From the NCBI GenBank assembly GCA_019918135.1, contig WBZZ01000585.1:107501-171500 (forward strand): 64,000 bases of DNA, in the 5' to 3' direction. The DNA comes from Paulinella micropora (Eukaryota > Cercozoa > Imbricatea > Euglyphida > Paulinellidae). The position numbers and the translations under genes are program-made. The notes under the pieces are model-generated. The model had not been told where the DNA came from. It searched no databases and worked only from the letters and a program-made list of their open reading frames with translations. This document shows positions 11,610 to 23,215 of the stretch, piece by piece. Positions within the stretch are counted from its first letter, which is position 1; each line of letters begins with the position of its first letter.

Positions 11610-12404
11610 TTGAAGCTACGTCCAGGTGCACAACCTATTTGGGTTCCCTGCCCTAGATGGACGCCTGCTGTCCGAGCGTTCCTGACACAGTGGGCAGACG
11701 ACATGCTTGCCACTGGCCGCTATAGTTTTGCCTCTCCTGATTGTGAGTGGGCTACTAGGCCGTGCCCTGTATGCAAGTTTAACTCCCTCTTGCAGGATCA
11801 TTTTAAAGGCATCCGCATGGTATTCGATTACCGCGCGGTTAACGACCGGCTCATCCTTCCGGTCCCCGGCCTTCCTAACCCCGATCATCACCGTGAGCTC
11901 TTCGCGGGATATAACTATATCTCTGCGTTGGACATGGTTGATGGTTTTTCGCACCTGAAGATCGACCATACAGACGGTAGCCGCGACATCCTCGCCGCAT
12001 GGACTCCTCGTGGATTTCTAGTCCCCAACTATATGACGCAGGGTATCCACTGCGCCCCTGGTGTCTTCCAACGCGCAGTCGACAAGTCTTTCGGCCATCT
12101 CCCTTTTTGGGGTCAGACGGCCGCAGCATACATCGACGACGTACATTTGGCTCACGACGACTTCGACGTCCACATGGACCAACTGGAGAAGCTCATGGAG
12201 GCTGCGGAGGCAGCCGGCTATTACTTCGCCGCGGACAAGCTGCGCATTGGCTACAACTCTCTTCCCGTGCTCGGGAAAGTCTGCAGCAAGAAAGGCGTCG
12301 CCGCCGACACAAACAAGATTGATGCGATCCTGAAGATCTCCGAACCGCAGAACATTACCGAGGTCCGATCTATACTCTATGACCAACTTTATTCAGGCGG
12401 GGGG
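11610..12404 (+). pseudogene. Gypsy reverse transcriptase part (copy A)
   Basis: Ty3-type RT motifs are visible: the finger region with VFDYRAVNDR, motif A with ALDMVDGFSHL, the QGIHCAPGVFQ region and the catalytic box AYIDDVHLA. Similarity to copy B (minus, 40,153-41,271) ends at 12,404, before the connection domain. Fossil part. Confidence 0.85.
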
Positions 12405-13175
12405 GTTGTTGGAGTATTCGACTGCCGGTAAGGGTTGTTCGTCCTCACTCGTCACCGCGTGTGGGCTCCAAACCTGCGCATAACCCCACGGCGAGAGGGG
12501 CGAATCCGAAGACCGACCCATCGCACTAGGGAATGACACTTAGAAGAGCACGACTGGCCGCACACATGTAAACGACCTTCTGTATGATGTTGTCATAGCA
12601 GTCGGGGGTTTTATGTAAAGGTTTGAAAAGAGTATTATGTATATCGGTCTTTAGCTCCGTCTGGATCCGCCTGGGTCCCCTGGTCTCTCCTTGATCTTGA
12701 GTTCCGTCTTGATCCGCCTGGGTCTCCTGATATCCTCTCGATCGAAATATCCTCTGGTAGCTTGAATTTTTTTTTTTTTTTTTTTTTTTTTTTGAGCCTG
12801 TTTATTGGTCCCTGGATTTTTTTTTTTTGTCCCCCATTTTTATTCTTTATGGTATGCAGCAGTTTTTCCGCAGAGTCTTGCGTGTCTAGTGTGTTGGTCC
12901 GTATGTTGTTGGTCCTGTCCCCTTACCACCGGTTTCGTTTATTGGATGCTCTTATCGGTTTAGTAAGGTAGGGAGACTAGTCTAGATCTTGTTTCCTTGA
13001 CGGTATCTTATTAATTCTACCCGGTGATTATCCTTACTTTCTTTTGGATTATATGCGTGCCCTTTAATATAGGTTCTTTCTTTTCCTTCTCGTTATAGTA
13101 TATATTTATTATATATTTATATATTTATATATTTATTTATTTATTTATTTATTTATTTATTCATATATATATGGA

Positions 13176-13225
<50 letters not shown>

Positions 13226-13226
13226 G
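12405..13226. other. Gene-free stretch with simple repeats
   Basis: No reading frame with recognisable content is present. It contains a (T)n run at about 12,767-12,793, a second T-rich patch near 12,819, AT-rich TATTTAT repeats (13,100-13,160) and (TTA)n at 13,170-13,225. The long T run could be the complement of a poly(A) tail of an unidentified minus-strand retroposon. Confidence 0.5.
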
Positions 13227-13508
13227 TTGGACACCGTGATAGTCCAGTGGTCAAGTTCTACCATCTGGGCCCTGTCGCCAGTTCGATTCCCGTCGGTACC
13301 ACCAGTATTTTCATTGAACATACCGATCCGTCTGGACCAGTATTTTCATTGAACATACCGGCCCGTCTGGAAGTGTTGGAACTGCCCTTGCGGGTGTGTC
13401 ATTAGAGCTTATCGTCAATTCTTCGTACTCCCCTCACGGGTGAGACGATGGAGGCGCATGTGCAGAAATGCATCAGCCATTGACAGAGAAGCACTATTAT
13501 TATTATTG
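13227..13508 (+). mobile_element. tRNA-derived SINE with (TATTA)n tail
   Basis: The head is tRNA-like (13,229-13,303) with A and B boxes. A 35-bp tandem duplication follows (CCAGTATTTTCATTGAACAT unit), then a body containing CCCCTCACGGGTGAGACGAT and ATGGAGGCGCATGTG, and a CACTATTATTATTATTG tail. The body and tail recur at 45,893-46,016, and the 3' motif recurs at 46,091-46,187 and 43,876-44,053. (TTA)n precedes the head, as if it landed in or next to an existing TTA repeat. The tRNA head has poor stem pairing, so it is not a functional tRNA gene. Confidence 0.7.
13240..13290 (+). promoter_or_regulatory. Pol III internal promoter (A and B boxes) of the SINE
   Basis: The A-box-like TAGTCCAGTGG (13,240-13,250) and the B-box-like AGTTCGATTCC (13,280-13,290) are spaced as in tRNA genes. 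Confidence 0.65.
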
Positions 13509-13652
13509 TTTTTTTTTTTTTTTTTTTCTCCTGTGTCCTCTGCCTCCTTGTATGTTCCCACCGGTTCCGTCAGGGGTGTGTCAGATCAATCTATTTATGC
13601 AATACTTCCTGTGCTTAAATAAGATGGGTAGAATGGGCCTGGGGCGGGGTTA

Positions 13653-14723
13653 TTACGTTGGGCATGTATGGAGAAATTGTAATACTTTCAGGATATGATC
13701 GTGGCAAAGGTCGGTGAGTTCTTGATAGACCGCTCTTGCCTGGGCACTAGAGAAAAGATCCTTGATCAGCTTGAATCCTGTTGATGGGATATACCCTCTG
13801 GCTCCCATACCAAGCATGAGGAGTTGGGGTTCGCAGCGGCCTTGGGAGCTTAGCTTGAGATCATGTATTTTTTCCATATATTTGTGGTATCTATGTTCGT
13901 AAATGGCTCTGGGGTTATATCCGTGTGGTGTTGTTGATTGCCAGGGTTCAAACGGCCAGCTGACTGGTAGGTCCTCTCCGCGGGGGGAGGTTGGGTCTTG
14001 GAAGTTGAAGGGTGGTTGGATTCTCAGCCCGTGTTCGTCCCATAATCATCTGGTGTTACTGCTTGTTGTCATTGCATATATTGATTGATCTAATCGAATA
14101 AGCCATTCGTCGGATCGAGATGTTGCTTCTACTAGGTAAATATTTGGTGATGTCGGTGATGGGGTAAGGAGTAGGTCTGGTTTCCATGATTCCCCTTCTT
14201 CACGTAGATCATCGGCCAGGCGTGCAGCTGGATGGGTCCGTGTTGTCCGACATGTATGCCCTCGCTCACCTAAGCGGGTCCATGCCAGGTCTATGTTGTG
14301 GGTGGTTGAGAGGGTGGTTGCTTTGCCTTCCTCTGCGATGAGGATCATATGATGTGGTTGGTCTTCAGGCGGGATGTTCGGGTCGATGCTCAGATGTTTC
14401 TTGAGGATTGCACGTGATGCGGAGTGTCTGGCATTGATGGCGTTGATAAGTTCCTGGGGGTGTGGGGGGTCTGTGCTGGTCATGAAATGTTCGATGGACC
14501 CCACGTGGTCGCAGTATGGACAGGTGCCGTCTGTTTTATTTTTTGTGCGGACACTTTTCATAGCTGGGGTATCCCAGGCATTGAGTTGGCACATCAAGAT
14601 GACTTTGATTTCCCAGTCCTCTCGCCTTGTCCCTGGGCCTAGGTATTTGCTGGAGATGTGCTGGGTCTCCCCTCTCATTTCAGCAGCCGGTCCCCACTTC
14701 AGTGCAAACCTAGGAGCGACCAT
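13653..14723 (-). pseudogene. Zinc knuckle and restriction-like endonuclease domain of the non-LTR element
   Basis: A knuckle CPYCDHVGSIEHF is followed about 100 residues later by WKPDLLL and IYLVEATSRSDEW. These fit the PD...E core of restriction-like endonucleases found C-terminal to RT in R2-type elements, although the usual Lys after the Glu is not seen. The last segment (13,877-13,653) ends the protein and is in another frame than the endonuclease. The domain type places the element with early-branching non-LTR clades rather than with apurinic-endonuclease LINEs. Confidence 0.65.
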
Positions 14724-14975
14724 TGCTTTCCCAAGGTTGGCGCTGACCCTGTGTCGAAGCGACCATAGGTTCCTGGTCCGTATGTCTGCTTTGGCTCGTA
14801 GTATCGCTTGTCGACAGTCTGTTACTAGGGTTATTTTCCCCGTAAAACGGTGCTGGACTGTAATAGCGTATTGAGAGTGGAGCCTTCCATTGTTGTTCTC
14901 TGTTGCGTTTCCGCTGTTGTCATGACGTAGTTGTATTCCTATCCCCAGATCTCGGCAACTTCCTATCCATTCTAG

Positions 14976-15729
14976 TCATAGGTATCCTTGGTATCTTCTT
15001 TGTTCTAGGAGGTGTTCATGTAAATACCAATCTAGGAAAGGTTGATTCCGCACGGGGGGTGGGTGGGGATTGTTCACTTTGATGTCTTTCCACGGGATGT
15101 GTGCTGGTTGCAGGGTTCTAATCGATTGTTGGTAATAGGCTCTCCCTGGTGGTGGGTATTCGTTTGGGTCCTGGTCGTCCGGGTGCCATCCTATAGCCTC
15201 CGGGAGACGTGCGGTCTGGAGGTAAGCTGGGGGGATATTAAGGGCTTGGATGCGTTGAATGAGGTTATGTGCTTGGGCCTCCTGGTCTGTTTTTTGGGTC
15301 TTCATTTCCCGGGGGGGGGCTGTTATGCTGGGCGTCCGGGGCATGTGCGTTATGGATGGCCGTGGTCGTAGGGGGTTGGTCCGAGGGCGGTCTGCGGGGG
15401 TTGCATCCTTCGGTACGGTCGTGTTGTGGAAGGAAGGCATCTTGCAGCAGACGCAGATGGGAGTGTACTGCAATCTGGGTAGCCCGGTCGTGCGACGTTA
15501 TTCCCCACAGGAAAACCGTGGCCATTCGCAGGTTTGCCCTATCCTTGAATCGTGGGAGGCCAAAGCCTCCGCATTTGCTTCGTGGTCCGTAGAGGAAAGC
15601 GTTGGGGATGTCTGTTTGTTTCATCTTTAAGGTGTTCCGGAAACATTCTCGATAGTATTTATCCATTGTGTCGGCTTCCTCCTCCGTGAGTGTCGTCCAT
15701 CCTAGTGGAAAATCCGCTGTGCCAGGCAC
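14976..15729 (-). pseudogene. Non-LTR RT thumb and connector region
   Basis: Minus-strand frames at 15,729-15,265 and 15,473-14,976 contain LYGPRSKCGGFGLPRF, like the P...GGlGl region that follows the RT palm in many non-LTR elements. The second frame is Pro-rich. The change of frame between them shows decay. The gap 15,730-16,080 belongs to the same element but is out of frame. Confidence 0.6.
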
Positions 15730-16079
15730 CAGGTCCCGTAGGGCTTCTCGTCGTCGGGGTGGGTGATGTTTAGGCCTAGTGCCACCTGGGTTGCCATGAG
15801 GAGATTGGCCATGATCTCGTTCACTTGGGGTTTGTGGTCATTGAGGCCGGATGTGAAGAGTCCTAGTGATCAAAATTTAGTATATTTGGTTAGGCTGGGG
15901 ATGGGCACCCCATCCCGGTCAGTGAGACCTACGTCAAAGTCTTCTATGGCTCCTGATGGGTGAACCATGATTCCTAGTGTAAAGCTCTTAGCTGTCGCTG
16001 TGAGAAATCCTGTGCCATGGAGTTGATCTTGGGATTTGTGGAACTCCTCCCGGGCGGCTTCAATGTACTGATCCTTGGT

Positions 16080-17279
16080 TCATGGTCCTCCATGCGCATG
16101 CCATTCGTCATCCGCGAATGTATGTTGGGATGGGATTGTGACTTCCATGTTTGTGAGGGTCCTGCCTCGTAGTGCTGGCCATGAACTAAATTGGCGGCCG
16201 GCCCCGTAGAATTGGTATCCGGGGGAGTATGATGTGGAAGATGGTCCGTTCCGGAGGCGTTTTTGGTATTCGTTGGTGATCGAGAATAACGTCGGGCTGA
16301 TCGGGCTGCCTTGTGCGGTGCCTCGGCCTCGATGTATGGGTTCTCCCGAGGCCTGGATCCCATTCGGTCCTCGAGTATGGATGGTCGCTCCCTTGTAAAG
16401 GTGATGGACGAATGCGAAGAGTTCCGGGAATTCGTGTGGTGATGCGACAATTGCTGTCAGTGCATCGTGTATGACAGGTAGTTCTACCGAGTCAAAAGCC
16501 TTTTCTACATCCACAGCCGTTAGGATCAGGGTGTGCGTCTTTCCTGTGACCGCCGCTGCGTGGTGAACATCGTGAATGATGAGACGTAACGTCAGGTTAG
16601 CTTCGTCCGCCCCCGAGATTCGGGGGCAGTTGGCTTTGGCGGTTTTGCTGACGCTGCATACATCTAACATGAGGGTGCGTAGGCGGAGATCCACCATTTT
16701 AGCGTATAGGTTCATTATGGCTTTGGAGATCATGATAGGTCTCCAGTCCTTCGGATCAGCCCCCGTCCCCTTCTCTTTCCATAATTGGACAAGCTGGGTG
16801 GCTTTCCATTCTGTGGGTATGAATCCTTCTCTCCAGCATTTGTTAAAGTACTGTAGGATATATGCTTGGCCGGGTCCAGAAAGTATTTTCAGTTCAGCCG
16901 GTGGGACTTGATCCAATCCTGCTGGGGTCCCTTTCTTGCTCTGTATCGCTGCTTTTAGTTCCTTCATGGAGAAGTCCCGGCGTGCTTCTTGGATGGCTTG
17001 TGACCTCTCCGGGTATGTAGTTAAGTTGGAGGGGATACGCGTCAGGATCCGTGTATATCCTCCCGGGATGTTGAGGCGGTAGCCTGGAGAGGGAGTATGT
17101 TGGCGTAGGGTCTGTGTGTGGTCCCCAGGATGTGTTCGGGCCCAGTCGTCTATCAAGCGGTGGATGGGTAGGAGTGCTGCTTCCTTGGCCAACCGGTCGC
17201 ATACCTCGTTTAGGCAATGTTGCCATTTGAAGCTATTCTCCACATGGGATGCGATCCACTGGATGTGTAGGTGGCCCAT
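16080..17279 (-). pseudogene. RNase H C-terminus and reverse transcriptase of the non-LTR element
   Basis: The frame opens with the end of RNase H (IQWIASHVEN, then CDRLAKEAA), which directly precedes RT. RT motifs are DWRPIMISKAIMN, motif A LTAVDVEKAFDSV, motif B GTAQGSPISPTLFS and the catalytic box TFADDEW. Upstream of this frame, with one shift near 17,300, lies the second RNase H Asp (YAFTDYKGLADC). The order RNase H then RT is unusual, since non-LTR RNase H normally follows RT. The frame is open for about 400 codons, but its neighbours are shifted. Confidence 0.8.
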
Positions 17280-17432
17280 CTCGATCTTATATCTAGCTAT
17301 TGCGTCCTATAACATTGGCTGCGGCCTTTTCGGGAAAAGTTTTGGTACTCTGATTCCAGGGGGCAGTCTGCGAGTCCCTTGTAATCGGTGAACGCATAGG
17401 TCTGCTGGGGGCGCCATCCGCTGGTACGGACG

Positions 17433-18236
17433 TAATAGATGATGCCATCATCAAATAGATGATGCCATCGTCAATTTAATGTACAACCGGATCACTTCTT
17501 AGATGATGCCATCATCAAATAGATGATGCCATCATCAATTTAATATACAACCGGATCACATATTAGATGACTGGATCATCAAATAGATGATTGCATCATC
17601 AATAGACGACGATTTAATAACAACCGGGTCACATATTAGATGACTGGATCATCAAATAGATGATTGCATTATCAATAGATGACGATTTAATATACAACCG
17701 GATCACACATTAGATGATGGCATCATCAAATAGATGACTGCATCATCAGTAGACGATGGCATCATCAATAGATGACGATTTAATATACAACCGGATCACA
17801 TATTAGATGACCGGATCATCAATAGATGATGGCATCGTAAATAGCATGATTTAATATGTGACTGGATCATTAAATAGATGATGGCATCGTAAATAGTTAG
17901 AATCTAAAATGTGACTGGATCATCAAATAGGTGATGCCGTCATTAAATAGGTGATGCCATCGTCAACTGATTCTTGCGTCAATGTGTGATTTTATGGTCA
18001 ATGTAAAAGTGTGATTGCATCATAAACTGATTCTATCGTCAATGTGTGATTTTATCGTCAACGTAAAAGTGTGATTGCATCATAAACTGATTCTATCGTC
18101 AACGTAAAAGTGTGATTGCATCATCAAAAAGATCGCATCACATATGTTGCGAAAGGATCGCATGTAGGCCCGATTAGCGCCAAATAGTCGACGGAATCAG
18201 TTTTTCGCTAGAATCAGCATTTTTGTCCCCATAGTG
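17433..18236 (-). mobile_element. Left end of CACTA copy B, inverted
   Basis: This is the reverse complement of the left subterminal part of the CACTA element, equivalent to about 1,042-1,930 of copy A with some array units missing. It includes the CACTATGGGGACAAAA terminus (18,221-18,236) and the TTA/TAA duplication at 18,237-18,239. Its inner end, within the dyad array, is fused directly to the RNase H of the non-LTR element. Confidence 0.85.
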
Positions 18237-19339
18237 TTACCCACCTCCGCTTCGGTCGTCGGGGCAGCTGGGTCGGCTACGACCGGCCACCACCGGTGTG
18301 ACCGCTGCAGGGGCTGCGGGATCCGTGACTGCCTGCATGGGCTCTCAATCTTCGTCGCTCTCACCGGCCGGCGGGGACGATTGCCTAACAGTGGCGAAAG
18401 TCACGACACGTGGAGGGGCAGAACGGGGTCGGTCAGATGACCGCTCGACTCGGGGGGATAGGAGGAGACTGTTACCGTCGGCCGGCTCTGCCTCTCGCTC
18501 GGGAGAGAAAGAGAACAGGGGCAGTGCCTTCGACTCTTCTTCCTCCTCGACTGCCCTTCCTTCCCGTCTTGTTCCTTCGTACGGGGAGACGAAAAGCGTG
18601 CCGCTGTCTTCATACCGGAAGTCCGGAGGGGAGGAGAATGATCCAGGGAGGCTTGTGCTTCGTCGAGAAAACCTCGGGGTCGGAACTGAGCTGTACCCTG
18701 ATGCTAGTGGGGAAAGTGCCCCCTCAGAAGCAGGTCTCGGTCGACTAAACAGGGAACGCTGTGCCTCTGACCCACCTGTGGGGCCCAGACTACTTCCTGT
18801 AGGGCGAAAGGTTCGACCTGGGAAGGACGCAATGGGGCCACCGGGACTTTGGGAGCATGTTCGGGGAAACCTTACCGGAGTGGGAGCTGCCATGGGGCGC
18901 GATGATGAAGCTGCCGACGTAGCAGGAGGCATCGTTGTTGCCGTGGTCGTAGTCGAGTCGTGGTCGTAGTCGTAGACGTTGCCACTGCCAGCGGGGGGCG
19001 TGTTGGGCAGAAAGTAGGAGCCGCCGTGCCCGCGGGTGCAGGGACAGTCACGTAGCGTAGAGAGCCAGGGACGTCGTCCGGGGTCAGAACCCAACAGATC
19101 TTTTTCGCAAGGTTGTTGTACCTACTAATAGGTAGGTCTCTCTCACCCCTATAAGAGGTCCACTTGTGGAAAGCAGAGGGGTCGAGCCTATAATCCACCA
19201 TCTGCTCAAGGGGCTGTATGGGGAGAAAAGGTTCCTCCTCAATATTGAGAAGGTCATGATCCTTTACTGCTTTCGCTAGGAGAGTGCAGAAATCCTTTTC
19301 TAAAGCCATGAGCACGACCTTAATAAAGTGGAAATAACA
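18237..19339 (-). pseudogene. Gypsy 5' gag segment (copy B), inverted
   Basis: It is nearly identical to 1-1,041 in reverse orientation, with about two differences. It extends further upstream than copy A in this window and includes a plausible start at about 19,309 (MALEKDFCTLLAKAV). It is flanked by the LTR and the CACTA insertion. Fossil part. Confidence 0.65.
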
Positions 19340-19736
19340 AGAATAATTCAAGTACTATCACGAGTTGTGTAGCGGTTGGAGTTAGTCAAGTTAGTCTGGA
19401 AAAATAAAGTAAAAGAGGTGAAAGAATACCACTTTACCTAGTGTGTTGCCTATTTACCTATCAGTAATTATGACTGGGGACTGGAAAAAGCGGTCAAAGA
19501 AAATAAAATTTCAGATATGTGGAAAAAGGCATTAGTTAACATTTTCTAAAAAAAGGTAAAGGGAAATAAATTGATATGTTGACGGCAGTTGAAGACGTAA
19601 CAACTACAAGTTATGAAAGTTGATATAATAAATAAATGGAAAAATGAAGTAACGGAACTAAAAATAGAAATGTAAACTTGAGGTAAGTTTGACACAATAT
19701 TAATGTTTTGGTCAGGTACGGTATTCATTCCGATAA
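19340..19736 (-). repeat. Gypsy LTR (5' copy, inverted)
   Basis: This AT-rich segment of about 397 bp is related along its whole length, in inverted orientation, to 62,808-63,218. The two differ at roughly a tenth of positions plus indels by eye. It immediately precedes gag. The copy at 62,808 follows a polypurine tract, which supports calling both LTRs. The ends lack the usual TG...CA, so the exact borders are uncertain by a few bases. The divergence suggests an old insertion. Confidence 0.7.
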
Positions 19737-21186
19737 GTGCTCCCGCTGCAGCCACACCCTTGAGACAGAACAGTCCCTAATAAACAGACCCTTGACCCTT
19801 TGGTTCGCCATCACACACACCAACCCAGGCCAACATCCCTTACCACAGCGCGACAAGGTTATAAAAGATCTGCCCCCGCCTCGCTTGACGATCCCGGAAA
19901 AACTCTGGGTCAAGCCTGATAGCTGGGGAGGTAAGGGTCAGCACGGATATACACTAGACGGAGCTATTTGCAGACGGAGCGCCCCAGACCAGAAGCTCCC
20001 CCACCTGGTATTCCTGACCCCCCAACCCGACGGGACATGGATATGCCTTGACCATACCAAACTGTCTATCCTCCCTCCTAAACAGGGATGGGGATTCATA
20101 GGAAAACATGGAACAGTACTGGTATACAATCAGATTCAGCCATCCATACCCACCATTGCGCCTCAGCCCCCCATCGCCGCTGCCAACCCAACCGACCCAC
20201 TACCACATCAAGACCTCTGCGACGCCCACCCAATACGTAAAAGAGATCCCAAACACTGGCACCACCGCCTCGCCCTGAAGATCAAGAAACTACGTAAACT
20301 AACAGACAGGGTCCGCAATGAGGAAGAACAAAGAAGCAAACACGTGATCTCACAACACGCACTTTCTCTTCTGAACCAGGCAGTCCATATGGAATCCCAC
20401 CTTAATGCACCGGCCGCCCTCCCATGGACACAAACATCTTCACTGTACAAGCACGGGCACATACCTTCCAATTCCCACGTCCTGCGCAAGTACCTCTCCA
20501 AATGTCCCGACCTACCGAAACCACCAACCTCATGGGTAACACGACCCCTCACAGGCCGCCTTGCCTCCCCGATATTAACCGGGACCCAACGCCAACTAGG
20601 CCTTGCATGCATAGCCGCCAACATAGATCCCACCCCACAGGGGCCGAAAGTCCTCCCCAATCCGAAACTCCCCATCACCGTCCCAGACCCCAAATCCCCA
20701 CCATGGAGCACATACAACACCCAGATGCCCCCCTCAGCGGCACAGTGGGTCTTAGAAATGCTGCTCTTAACCGCAGCCATGGGTACCAAGATAATCATCC
20801 CCTCCCTGGATTCCTACCCGGGACAGACAAAGCCATGTCCACGCCACATCATGGAAACCATCCTGTTCCAAGGCCACGTATGCCTCATCCCATGCTGGTA
20901 CACGCTGAAACGGCACGAGGTTATAGGACACATTCGACACAGAAAACCACACTCTATCCTTATCAACTGCCAACCAGTAGAGTGTAATATACTCCTCCGA
21001 CATGATCGACGATACCACCCGGACAAGAGCTACTTTCCGCCATCAAGAGCACCGTGGCTGAACCCCCAACGGGTCCTCCTACCAATAATCCGCCACAACA
21101 CACTCAAACAACTCCTAAACCACGCAAAGACCCCCCGCGCTTTACGTGGATCTATTTGGATATCGGAGCCCAAGATGGGGTTCTAG
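19737..21186 (+). pseudogene. Non-LTR element first reading frame, unknown domain
   Basis: An open frame of about 480 codons begins within CSRCSHTLE, a possible zinc-binding start. It is rich in Pro, His and Arg and has no domain I recognise. It overlaps the next frame by about 130 bp, which may be the natural ORF1/ORF2 arrangement or a frameshift. Its 5' end is cut at the LTR. Confidence 0.5.
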
Positions 21187-22376
21187 AACTGGAGGCTACT
21201 GACGCCCCAGAGGGGATCACGGACATACACCCCAACAAACAGGATCTTATAATCTCCCCCGTGAAATGGGCCGAAGTCGCGGCACGGTTACTCCAAATGG
21301 ACGAAACGTATTTCAATGCGACTCGTCAACCCACCTCGGATAGCACAACCCCCACGCCCGTAGACTACGATGCAATTGAAAAGGAGAACAGTAAGATTCG
21401 GTCCGGCATCCTTTGTCACCACGGTCTAACAAACCTTGGGGACTGGATAAGCGGTAGACTCAATAATGCCCGCATGAGGTTAGAACAGCAATACCGACCA
21501 GGGGATCCAGACGAACCCATTCCTACTAAAACATCCCGACCCACCCGACCGAACTGGAGAACAAAGAGAACACTAGACATGCTCCAGGAACCCCGGCAGG
21601 ATAATCACCCCGAGAGATTGAACGAGCCACGAGACAAACCCTCGAAATGGACGCCCCTCCAACGGGAAAAATTCGAGACCAGCGTCCAAGCAAGCATAGC
21701 AACCCAACAAGGCCCACAGGCGCTGATGATCAGAGCAGTCGCCGCAGCGCGCGCCGCTGCATCTGACACACACACACCACAACAAGGAGACCAAACATCA
21801 CCCCTTCAACCCACAACCACACCACCTCAGCGCGACCAGCGACGCCGACCCACACAGATTCCCCCCACAAGACTGGTCTTTCAACAAACCCTCACGGAAA
21901 TCCACGGATTCCTAACAAAAGGTGACCTACCACCAAACCCAATCCTTACGTGGAAACGATGGGAACAACTAGCCAGAACCCTGGACATCCAATCAGGGAC
22001 TAGGGCAATCATGAGGCTATGGTCACATCGAGAAAAGGAAATCATACAACCACTAACCCGGGAGCAGGAAGAGGATCTTAAAGAAGCCACGAACACCATT
22101 GCCCGGGCACGGGATCAACTAAACCGCACCCATCAACGCAGTCAAATGGACGCGAGACTACGGGCAATGTCGGACCACTCCACCCAGAATGCTGAATGGG
22201 ATGCAGACCGGTGCCTATTATACCGCAAAGCAAGACAAGCCAAACCTCGCCTCCACCCCAGTCACCAGGACACTACTGCCCATTACGCCGAACTATTCAG
22301 GGCGCGTCTCCACACCCCCAGGGAGGCTCACCAAAACTGCTGGTGGCCGTCCAAGGACCTCAGGCTGCAATACTGA
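21054..22376 (+). pseudogene. Non-LTR element second reading frame, N-terminal region
   Basis: A 440-codon frame starts at an ATG at 21,054. It contains FTWIYLDIGAQDG near the start and long Arg/Gln-rich helical segments. Continuity after about 22,330 lies in another frame (22,196-22,681), indicating a frameshift. No enzyme motif is seen. Confidence 0.5.
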
Positions 22377-22602
22377 CCCCCAACGCATCGGAGCAACATA
22401 GTCGACAGGATATTCTGCTAGGTGCGCTCGACGCCCCTACCTCCCAAGAAACCCCTATGCCCCACCATCAAATCCCCACACCAGCCGAGGACCCATACCC
22501 TCTCAACGTCCCCGTTTTCACGGAACAGGACCTCACCCAGGCCTGGGGAACGAGCATAAGGGATTCCTGGGATGAGCACCTACGCCACATTGACCAGCCC
22601 CA

Positions 22603-23215
22603 GTGGACCAATGCGATCATCGAATACACAACACAACAGTCACCGACGCGGGAATGGACCCCCAAATCCTCCACAACCTAACATACCACCACCGCCACTG
22701 GGACCAGTACGGTACAGCCCGAGTACCCAAACCACGACCACCAAGGAGAACATGGTCCCTGTACCCAGCACCCGACCCGATGTGCATAGTCCATATCCTC
22801 CGGGAACTGGGTGGCGGGACAGAAGGGACAAACGCCTACCTCTGTACACGAATATGGCAGAGAACGCCCAGAGACCCCAGGACCGTGTTTCAAATACTCC
22901 CCACCGGTGCGGTAGCACTTCTATTGCACAAACTCCCCCGGAATCTTAGGGACAAACACCATATCGACACCCTAATTCCCAAGGTCCAGGCAGACCCACC
23001 GACACGGGATCACCCAGGAACCATACGGGATGCCATAGACAGGAGTACCACGGCGATAATACACGTAGATGGGTCTAGCTTCCCAAACTTGGGCAATGCG
23101 GGAGGGTTCGGGGCCATCCTGATTCACCAAGAAGCCATTATCGCCATATATGGATCCCATGCCAACCCGACCACCAGCGCACATCAAGAAGTCGGAGGGA
23201 TGGCTATGGCCCTTC
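22603..23215 (+). pseudogene. RNase H, N-terminal half, of the non-LTR element
   Basis: The RNase H core is clear: the first catalytic Asp in IIHVDGSSFPN, the GGFGAILI strand and the Glu in HQEVGGMAMAL. The sequence stops in the dyad array immediately after this helix. The second half (YAFTDYKGLADC, then IQWIASHVEN) is at 17,430-17,150 on minus. The upstream part contains YPAPDPMCIVHIL. Confidence 0.8.

Larger units (their letters stand above)
1..12404 (+). mobile_element. Ty3/Gypsy LTR retrotransposon, copy A (fossil fragment)
   Basis: Parts in order are a 5' gag segment (1-1,041), a CACTA transposon inserted at 1,042-6,076, gag zinc-knuckle and retropepsin (6,080-8,350), low-complexity reading frames (8,300-10,730) and Ty3-type reverse transcriptase (11,610-12,404). 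The left end lies outside the window. On the right, similarity to copy B stops at 12,404, so RNase H, integrase and the 3' LTR are absent. The family is assigned from the protease, the YIDD-type RT and the downstream integrase seen in copy B. Copy A differs from copy B at about 2 sites in the first kb and about 4 in 770 bp of RT, which implies a recent common origin. It is broken, with several breaks. Confidence 0.88.
13509..17432 (-). mobile_element. Non-LTR retrotransposon, 3' part (RLE type)
   Basis: Read on minus, this part starts inside RNase H (17,432), then has RT (about 17,100-16,080), a GGFGLPRF-containing thumb region (15,729-15,265), a zinc knuckle plus restriction-like endonuclease (14,723-14,046) and a C-terminal segment ending at 13,653. 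A short 3' UTR and a poly(A) tail follow, seen as (T)19 at 13,509-13,527. The coding sequence is spread over several frames, so at least four or five frameshifts are present and the copy is dead. The poly(A) abuts the SINE tail. The matching 5' part is on plus at 19,737-23,215. Confidence 0.82.
19737..23215 (+). mobile_element. Non-LTR retrotransposon, 5' part
   Basis: Three reading blocks lie here: 19,737-21,186, 21,054-22,376 and, after at least two frame changes, 22,196-23,215, which ends in the first half of RNase H. The right end joins the CACTA dyad array at 23,216-23,217. Its RNase H fragment ends exactly where the minus-strand part at 17,432 resumes, so both belong to one former element. 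The left end abuts the LTR and is 5'-truncated as far as visible. Confidence 0.8.

Noticed and set aside
13229-13303. Functional tRNA gene
   Set aside because: A and B boxes are present but acceptor and T stems pair poorly, and the sequence continues into a SINE body.
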